A stretch of 36,481 bases of DNA, taken from assembly GCA_001794755.1 (NCBI GenBank), contig MGKT01000009.1, forward strand, positions 1-36,481, in the 5' to 3' direction. Both the position numbers and the translations under genes were made by a program. The notes beneath the pieces were generated by a model. It made no database searches, was not told where the DNA came from, and was given only the letters and a program-made list of their open reading frames with translations. This document shows positions 29,881 to 34,263 of this stretch, piece by piece (position 1 is the first letter of the stretch; every line of letters begins with the position of its first letter). This stretch comes from Candidatus Yanofskybacteria bacterium RIFCSPLOWO2_02_FULL_44_18 (GTDB lineage Bacteria; Patescibacteriota; Minisyncoccia; 2-02-FULL-40-12; GWA2-44-9).

Positions 29881-30567
29881 ATGAATACTCTCGAAAATAT
29901 ACAGATACCATATGAAGACATGCTCAAAGCAGGCATGCATTTTGGCCGCAAAAAGACTGTTTTTAACCCGGCTATGGAAAGATACGTCTTTACCGTCCGG
30001 GACGGCATCTGCATTATTGATCTTTTAAAGACCCAAGTTCAGCTTAACAACAGCGTTGAATACGTGAAGAAGACATTGCAGGGAAGCGGGATTATATTAT
30101 TCGTTGCTTTAACCAAACAGTCAGTCGAGACGACAAAAGATTTGGCCGACTCATTAAACATGCCCTATGTCTTGAATCGCTGGCTTGGCGGCACCCTTAC
30201 TAATTTTAAAGTCATATCCGGCCGCGTTAAAAAACTCGAAGAGATGGAAAAGGAAATGAAATCGCCCCAATTTGATAAATTCACGAAGAAAGAAAAGCTT
30301 TTATTCACGCGGGAACTGGAAAAAATGAGGACTCATTTTGAGGGCTTGAAGAAACTAAGCCGGATACCGGACGCCATATTCGTTTCTTCCTTGAAAGAAA
30401 GCGCTCTGCCGGTAAGAGAAGCGAAAAGAATCGGCGTTAAGATAATCGCCATTGCCAACACTGATTCCAGTCCGGAAGACGCTAATTATGTCATTCCGGC
30501 CAATGACCGATCCAAAAAGTCGGTTGATTTAATCCTCGAGGCTATAAAAAAGGAACTGGTTAAATAA
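29881..30567 (+). CDS. rpsB: 30S ribosomal protein S2
   Basis: 228 residues, normal length. MLKAGMHFGRKKTVFNPAME, YVFTVRDGICIIDLLKTQ, LNRWLGGTLTNFKVIS, RIPDAIFVSSLKE and IIAIANTDSSPEDANYVIPA are diagnostic S2 segments. It is the first gene of rpsB-tsf-TPR, each overlapping the next by 1 bp (TAATG), which implies translational coupling. Confidence 0.97.
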   Translation: MNTLENIQIPYEDMLKAGMHFGRKKTVFNPAMERYVFTVRDGICIIDLLKTQVQLNNSVEYVKKTLQGSGIILFVALTKQSVETTKDLADSLNMPYVLNRWLGGTLTNFKVISGRVKKLEEMEKEMKSPQFDKFTKKEKLLFTRELEKMRTHFEGLKKLSRIPDAIFVSSLKESALPVREAKRIGVKIIAIANTDSSPEDANYVIPANDRSKKSVDLILEAIKKELVK

Positions 30568-31013
30568 TGGACGCGAATAAAATTAAACAACTTAGAGATC
30601 AGACTGGGCTTTCGTTCGCCCAGATTAATAAAGCCTTATCCGCGGCCGGTGGCGATGAGGCCAAGGCTATTGAAATTCTAAAATCCCAAGCCGGCGACGT
30701 GGCCGCCAAAAAATCCGGCCGGGATGTAAATGAGGGAGTTATTGACTCGTACGTCCACTCTAACGGAAAAATCGGGGCAATGGTGGAACTTTTGTGTGAA
30801 ACGGATTTTGTCGCCAAAAATCAGGAATTTAAGAGTTTGGCTCATGATATTGTCATGCACATTACGGCCATGAAGCCGAATGATAATGAAGAACTTTTAG
30901 CCCAGCCGTTTGTAAAAAACCCCGCGGTTACGGTTGGAGAATTGATTACGCGAATAATTCAAAAGGTCGGTGAAAATATTAAAGTCGGCCGCTTCGAGAT
31001 ATTTGAAATATAA
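30567..31013 (+). CDS. tsf: Elongation factor Ts, short form
   Basis: Nucleotide exchange factor for EF-Tu. The N-terminal UBA-like domain (about 1-42, IKQLRDQTGLSFAQINKALS and a DEAKAIEILK segment) and the catalytic LLCETDFVAKNQEFKSLAHD are present. The protein ends at 148 residues with RFEIFEI. E. coli EF-Ts has 283 residues and Thermus about 196, so the second core subdomain and coiled coil are missing here. It overlaps rpsB by 1 bp, and the next gene overlaps its stop by 1 bp. No frameshift is evident. Confidence 0.95.
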   Translation: MDANKIKQLRDQTGLSFAQINKALSAAGGDEAKAIEILKSQAGDVAAKKSGRDVNEGVIDSYVHSNGKIGAMVELLCETDFVAKNQEFKSLAHDIVMHITAMKPNDNEELLAQPFVKNPAVTVGELITRIIQKVGENIKVGRFEIFEI

Positions 31014-31591
31014 TGTTTTTTATTATTCCATTTTCCATTATCCTAATTTCCGCCTTCGGCATTTGTTTTATTGTCTGGCGAAAAAGAACTTATCTTAATA
31101 AACTGACTCCTGAGGCGAATGAAGTGGGGGACAACCTTTTCTATGATTTTTTTCCAGAAGTAACGGATGGGTTTAAGAAATTTAACTGGCGGGAACATAA
31201 GGAATACCTGCTCAGTGAATTCGAAAAAAACCTGCGAAGGATAAGACTGTTTTCTCTTAAAATTGACCACGCCATGCTGGCGCTGATAAATAAAGTTAGA
31301 AATATCTCGGTAAGTTCGGAATCGGAAAAAGATAAAGATAGTGTGGTAAAAACTGAAACTCACAAAAACAAAACTAACGCTGTTGATGAGTTGAAAAAGA
31401 AAGAACAGGCGCTGATAATAGAAATTGCCAAAGACCCCAAAAACGCCGATTTGTATCTGGAGCTTGGCAATCTCTACACCAGCATTGATGATTCTAAGGA
31501 AGCCAAAGAGGCCTATGAAGCGGCCTTAAAACTTAGACCGGATGATTCACGCATTGCGTCTAAACTTTCCCGACTCGGTCCCTCGATTTAA
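31013..31591 (+). CDS. Membrane-anchored TPR protein
   Basis: 192 residues. An N-terminal helix (about 2-22, FFIIPFSIILISAFGICFIV) anchors it, followed by a charged helical middle and a C-terminal TPR pair (about 130-185, with ADLYLELGNLYTSIDDSKEA and YEAALKLRPDDSRIA). TPR domains scaffold protein complexes. The partner is unknown. It starts within the tsf stop (TAATG), so it is expressed with S2 and EF-Ts, though no direct link to translation is known to me. A tRNA gene follows 30 bp downstream. Confidence 0.85.
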   Translation: MFFIIPFSIILISAFGICFIVWRKRTYLNKLTPEANEVGDNLFYDFFPEVTDGFKKFNWREHKEYLLSEFEKNLRRIRLFSLKIDHAMLALINKVRNISVSSESEKDKDSVVKTETHKNKTNAVDELKKKEQALIIEIAKDPKNADLYLELGNLYTSIDDSKEAKEAYEAALKLRPDDSRIASKLSRLGPSI

Positions 31592-31621
31592 TCGTAGGTG
31601 TGTGGTAAAATATTACTAATT

Positions 31622-31693
31622 GCCAGGGTAGCTCAATGGCAGAGCAGGGCATTTGTAATGCTCAGGTTGGAGGTTCAAGTCCTCTCCCTGGCT
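31622..31693 (+). tRNA. tRNA-Thr (anticodon UGU)
   Basis: Cloverleaf complete: acceptor GCCAGGG/CCCTGGC, D-arm GCTC/GAGC, anticodon stem GGGCA/TGCTC with loop TTTGTAA (anticodon TGT), T-arm GGAGG/CCTCT with loop TTCAAGT, discriminator T. CCA is not encoded. A -10-like TAAAAT is at 31603-31608. Confidence 0.95.
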
Positions 31694-31817
31694 CAGTTGT
31701 TTGTGTCTTTGTACAATTTTTATTTAGGAATTTATCTTAACTCGCTGCATGGTCCGAAAGAGGTTTGATTTTATTTAGTTTGCCATTTACGGTATGGTAG
31801 AGTGGTCAATAATCGGG

Positions 31818-31823
31818 TATAAT
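31818..31823 (+). promoter_or_regulatory. -10 box of a predicted leaderless homing endonuclease mRNA
   Basis: A perfect TATAAT ends 6 nt before the ATG at 31830. The -35 region is weak. The remainder of 31694-31817 holds no recognised gene. Confidence 0.45.
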
Positions 31824-31829
31824 ACACTA

Positions 31830-32630
31830 ATGCCGAGAAAGTGGACTAATCAGGACACGCTTACTTACAGAAGACAATTGATCAGGCTTTATAGCAAAGA
31901 AAATTTGTCAATATTTGAAGTTGGGGAAAAACTTGGTCTGAGTTACCAGTGTATATTTCAGAGATTGAAACGTCTCGGTATTAAAATATCTCCTGAATCA
32001 AAAAAAGGATACACTAACAAGAGATCCTTGAATCGTTTACAGGAATCTCAAGACTTGGCTGAGTTTATAGGGATAATGTTGGGTGATGGACATATATCTC
32101 GGGAGCAGATTTTTGTCACATTGGGCAAGAAAGAAAAAGCATATGTTGCTTATGTAATCGAGCTTTTTAGAAGAGTATATGCGTGCGAACTAAAGTGTAT
32201 GCTAAACAAAAAAGGCCACCATGTTCTTTATATCGGTTTTAGGAATTTGGTAGATTATCTTTTGAGTATTGGATTAGTTATGAATAAGGTAAAAGAGCAG
32301 GTTAAAGTTCCAAGCTGGATTTTTAGGGATAGAAAGTATATAATTGGTTTCTTGAGAGGATTCTTTGATACTGATGGTTCTATATATAAGCTAAAGCATG
32401 GTATTCAAATATCCTTCTGCAACATGTCTATGCCTCTTCTGGATAACACTAGAACTGCTCTAATTTCCTTAGGATTTAGTCCTTCAAAAATTAGTTCAAA
32501 TCGTGTCTACCTAACGAAGAAAAAGGATTTACTAAGATATAAAAAAGAAATAGGTTCAGCAAACCCAACTAAAATGGAGAGAATCAATAAATGGGTAGGT
32601 ACGGAAGTAGCCAAACCGGGCACGCTGTAA
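31830..32630 (+). CDS. LAGLIDADG homing endonuclease with N-terminal HTH
   Basis: 266 residues from the ATG at 31830. Another ATG at 31794 lies upstream of the -10 box. Residues about 12-50 form an HTH (RLYSKENLSIFEVGEKLGLS then YQCIFQRLKRLGI). Two LAGLIDADG helices follow: LAEFIGIMLGDGHIS (about 76-90) and YIIGFLRGFFDTDGSIY (about 170-186), each ending in the catalytic Asp, so a single-chain nuclease. The gene is more AT-rich than its neighbours. Its last 38 bp lie inside the tRNA-Tyr gene, and its TAA stop is formed by the tRNA anticodon loop. It is free-standing, not inside the nearby intron, and may act on a tRNA locus. Confidence 0.92.
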   Translation: MPRKWTNQDTLTYRRQLIRLYSKENLSIFEVGEKLGLSYQCIFQRLKRLGIKISPESKKGYTNKRSLNRLQESQDLAEFIGIMLGDGHISREQIFVTLGKKEKAYVAYVIELFRRVYACELKCMLNKKGHHVLYIGFRNLVDYLLSIGLVMNKVKEQVKVPSWIFRDRKYIIGFLRGFFDTDGSIYKLKHGIQISFCNMSMPLLDNTRTALISLGFSPSKISSNRVYLTKKKDLLRYKKEIGSANPTKMERINKWVGTEVAKPGTL

Positions 32631-32676
32631 ACGTGCTGGCCATGTGCCTTCGGGGGTGCAAATCCCTCCCTGCCCA
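32593..32676 (+). tRNA. tRNA-Tyr (anticodon GUA)
   Basis: Type II tRNA: acceptor GGGTAGG/CCTGCCC (one G-U), D-stem CGG/CCG, anticodon stem GCACG/CGTGC with loop CTGTAAA (GTA), long variable arm GGC/GCC, T-stem GGGGG/CCCTC, discriminator A. The T-loop is TGCAAAT, with G instead of the usual U (pseudouridine) at position 55. The first 38 nt are also the coding end of the homing endonuclease. Confidence 0.92.
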
Positions 32677-32694
32677 CAGAATAGTACTTTAAAT

Positions 32695-32947
32695 GCCGAC
32701 GTAGCTCAGAGGTAGAGCAACTCCATGGTAAATAAATTGCCCACTATTTTAGTAATAGATTAGTGAATCCCGAATTACGGTTAAAAGCCAGCCAGGCTCA
32801 GACCGTTCCGCAGTAAGCGGACGAACGACTGACAAGGGGTCCGTACCAATAATGGCGGATAAGATACAGTCTAATCCTCTTATAGGTTGAAATAAAAAGA
32901 GGTACAAATGAAGGAGTAGGTCGTGAGTTCAATTCTCACCGTCGGCT
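32695..32947 (+). tRNA. tRNA-Thr (anticodon GGU), interrupted by a group I intron
   Basis: Exon 1 is 32695-32729 and exon 2 is 32911-32947. Joined, they give acceptor GCCGACG/CGTCGGC, D-arm GCTC/GAGC, anticodon stem ACTCC/GGAGT with loop ATGGTAA (anticodon GGT), T-arm GTGAG/CTCAC with loop TTCAATT, and discriminator T. The intron splits the anticodon loop directly after the anticodon. CCA is not encoded. Confidence 0.92.
32730..32910 (+). ncRNA. Group I self-splicing intron in the anticodon loop of tRNA-Thr(GGU)
   Basis: 181 nt, no ORF. The 5' splice site follows a U (exon ends ATGGT) and the intron ends in G (ACAAATG), both group I rules. Core pairings can be traced in order: P3 GACC, P4-P6 with CCGC/GCGG, P7 GACTG, P3' GGTC, P8, then AAGATACAGTC, the conserved J8/7 plus P7' (CAGTC pairs with GACTG). 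GCC near 32738 can pair with the exon GGT through a U-G wobble (P1). The small size, the absence of an ORF and the anticodon-loop site resemble bacterial tRNA introns of the IC3 type. Confidence 0.88.
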
Positions 32948-33115
32948 CAGTCGAGAAAATAATTTTAATTATTTTCGGGTGAGAATTGAAAGGCGGAGCG
33001 ATGTTTCAATCAGCAGATTGAAACCGCGAGACGGGGTCGCGACCGAGCCGAGCTGTGGAGAGGCGAGAGTGGTGACCAATTCTCACCGTCGGCTCAGTCG
33101 AGAAAATAATTTTAA
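32930..33115 (+). repeat. 39-bp direct repeats duplicating the tRNA-Thr 3' end, with nested palindromes
   Basis: 32930-32968 and 33077-33115 are identical over 39 bp. Each begins with 18 nt of the tRNA-Thr 3' end. Just after the first copy comes a partial inverted copy: GAAAATAATT/AATTATTTTC (32955-32976), then GGTGAGAATTGAA (32978-32990), the complement of 32928-32940. The interval also holds a hairpin with 9-bp arms and an AGCA loop (33003-33024) and the palindrome GGTCGCGACC (33035-33044). This resembles an insertion or recombination scar at a tRNA gene. Confidence 0.75.
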
Positions 33116-33191
33116 ATAAACATAAATCACGCTACGATTCAATATTGAAGGATACTTCAGCAGTGAATAAGTAAGGTGGTTTAACAAAAAA

Positions 33192-33356
33192 ATGCCGCAA
33201 GATAATTTATTGCGATTAAGGTGTACGGTTTGCAAGCACGCGAACTATTACACCACCAAGAACAAAAAAAAGGTAGAAAGAAAATTGGAATATCAAAAAT
33301 TTTGTAAATGGTGCAGGAATCGAACATCACATAAGGAGGTTAAATTGACGGGATAA
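33192..33356 (+). CDS. rpmG: 50S ribosomal protein L33
   Basis: 54 residues. MPQDNLLRLRCTVCKHANYY then TTKNKKKVERKLEYQKFCKW and CRNRTSHKEVK is the L33 pattern with two CxxC zinc pairs (C11xxC14, C38xxC41). AAGGTGG lies about 13 nt before the ATG. It lies between the tRNA-Thr and tRNA-Trp genes, an arrangement kept in many bacteria around tuf/secE/nusG, which are not seen here. The 33116-33191 stretch before it holds no other gene. Confidence 0.95.
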   Translation: MPQDNLLRLRCTVCKHANYYTTKNKKKVERKLEYQKFCKWCRNRTSHKEVKLTG

Positions 33357-33370
33357 TAAAAATCCCGCGT

Positions 33371-33441
33371 GGGGGCATAGGCTAACGGTAAACTGCTTCT
33401 CTCCAAAAGAAGATTTCCAGGTTCGAGTCCTGGTGCCCCCG
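33371..33441 (+). tRNA. tRNA-Trp (anticodon CCA)
   Basis: Acceptor GGGGGCA/TGCCCCC, anticodon stem CTTCT/AGAAG with loop CTCCAAA (CCA), T-arm CCAGG/CCTGG with loop TTCGAGT, discriminator G as expected for Trp. It starts 14 bp after the L33 stop, so the two are probably cotranscribed. Confidence 0.95.
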
Positions 33442-33478
33442 CCGTAAGAGATTGTACGCATTCACATCAGCGAGACAG

Positions 33479-33521
33479 AAATAAAAATGGCTCTATTTCT
33501 CGGAGTCATTTTTATTTTATC
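33479..33521. terminator. Terminator after the tRNA/L33 cluster
   Basis: 15-bp arms 33479-33493 and 33503-33517 with one G-T pair. AAATAAAAATG on the first arm and CATTTTTATTT on the second supply T runs for either strand. It lies between tRNA-Trp and the convergent HTH gene. Confidence 0.7.
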
Positions 33522-33559
33522 ATTACGCAAATAATTTTAATTGCATTATATATCCATTC

Positions 33560-33772
33560 CTAGAAATCAATTTTTAATTTACGTCCTTCGTCTCTGCTCT
33601 GATCGATTTGACGTATGATAATTTCGACGTCTTCAATTTTATATAACCTATAGTTATTCACAGGGTTGCGATGGGCGATAAGCTTTCCCTTCTGATCCCA
33701 GTTGCGAATCGTCAAGGGGCTTACGCCGAGCAATTGAGCTACCTCCTTAACAGTTAGGAATTTTTTTGGCAT
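33560..33772 (-). CDS. Small MerR-like/excisionase-type HTH DNA-binding protein
   Basis: 70 residues. FLTVKEVAQLLGVSPLTIRN then WDQKGKLIAHRNPVNNYRLY is the MerR-like winged helix (HTH_17 type), and a short basic tail follows. There is no effector domain. Such proteins act as excisionases, phage or plasmid regulators, or DNA-bending factors. It lies beside the AT-rich non-coding region 33773-34263, which contains an operator-like palindrome, so it may regulate itself or the surface protein gene. No Shine-Dalgarno. Confidence 0.85.
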   Translation of the reverse strand: MPKKFLTVKEVAQLLGVSPLTIRNWDQKGKLIAHRNPVNNYRLYKIEDVEIIIRQIDQSRDEGRKLKIDF

Positions 33773-34111
33773 AGAATCTCGAATATCATATATGTCATGT
33801 ATCAGAATATATCCTAAATAAAGATATATATGAGATTAGGACATTAAAAAATAATACTCTATTAAACTTATGATACTAATAATTATCAATGTTTATACAC
33901 TTACATTATATTACTCACTCTAAATGTCCGCAATGTGGATAACAAGACGAAAATTTTGGCGTATAAGATGACTGCCTTATATGCTCGATGAATAATTAAT
34001 CCTGGCAATAATAATTATCAACAAAAATATTTGATGTGATGGTAAACTTATATTGTTAAGTAGTGCTTATTTAGAGCGATTAATCGAGCTATCGGAATAG
34101 AGTGAAAACTA

Positions 34112-34132
34112 TATCCGATACGGTATCGGATA
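34112..34132. promoter_or_regulatory. Operator-like inverted repeat
   Basis: TATCCGATAC and GTATCGGATA are perfect 10-bp arms around a single G. The symmetric, non-terminator layout suggests a binding site for a dimeric regulator. The adjacent MerR-like protein is a candidate. Confidence 0.5.
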
Positions 34133-34163
34133 CAATCGCAAATGTTCTACCGAAAATAGAACG

Positions 34164-34192
34164 CCGAACCCCGGCGAAATGCCGGGGTTCGG
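34164..34192. other. GC-rich 12-bp hairpin upstream of the surface protein gene
   Basis: CCGAACCCCGGC (34164-34175), loop GAAAT, GCCGGGGTTCGG (34181-34192). No T run follows, so it may be a leader structure or a transcription barrier between the AT-rich region and the surface protein gene. Confidence 0.5.
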
Positions 34193-34263
34193 GGGAATGC
34201 TTTTAGCCAAGGCCTACATTTTTTTGCAGACCTTTAAGCTGTTGTAATCATACCATTTTCTTG

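Larger units (their letters stand above)
33773..34263. other. AT-rich intergenic region with DnaA-box-like sites
   Basis: About 490 bp with no ORF, the most AT-rich stretch of the window. It holds TGTGGATAA (33934-33942, an exact DnaA box on the minus strand), TTATCAACA (34015-34023) and TTATACACT (33893-33901), which are near-matches, a 21-bp dyad (34112-34132) and a GC-rich hairpin (34164-34192). It probably contains the divergent promoters of the HTH and surface protein genes. A replication-origin role is possible but poorly supported. Confidence 0.35.

Noticed and set aside
31775-31829. A tRNA 5'-half-like string (GGTAGAGTGGTCAATAATCGGG region, under 25 nt) upstream of the homing endonuclease, as a tRNA relic split by the insertion.
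   Set aside because: It resembles a type II D-arm but no acceptor or anticodon stem can be completed, and the real tRNA-Tyr is intact downstream. Too weak to call.
34112-34132. A dif/XerCD recombination site.
   Set aside because: The dyad has 10-bp arms with a 1-bp centre, not the 11-6-11 layout, and its sequence does not resemble dif.
33773-34263. A firm chromosomal origin call.
   Set aside because: Only one exact DnaA box, no clustered array, and no dnaA or dnaN in the window. Left as a possibility.
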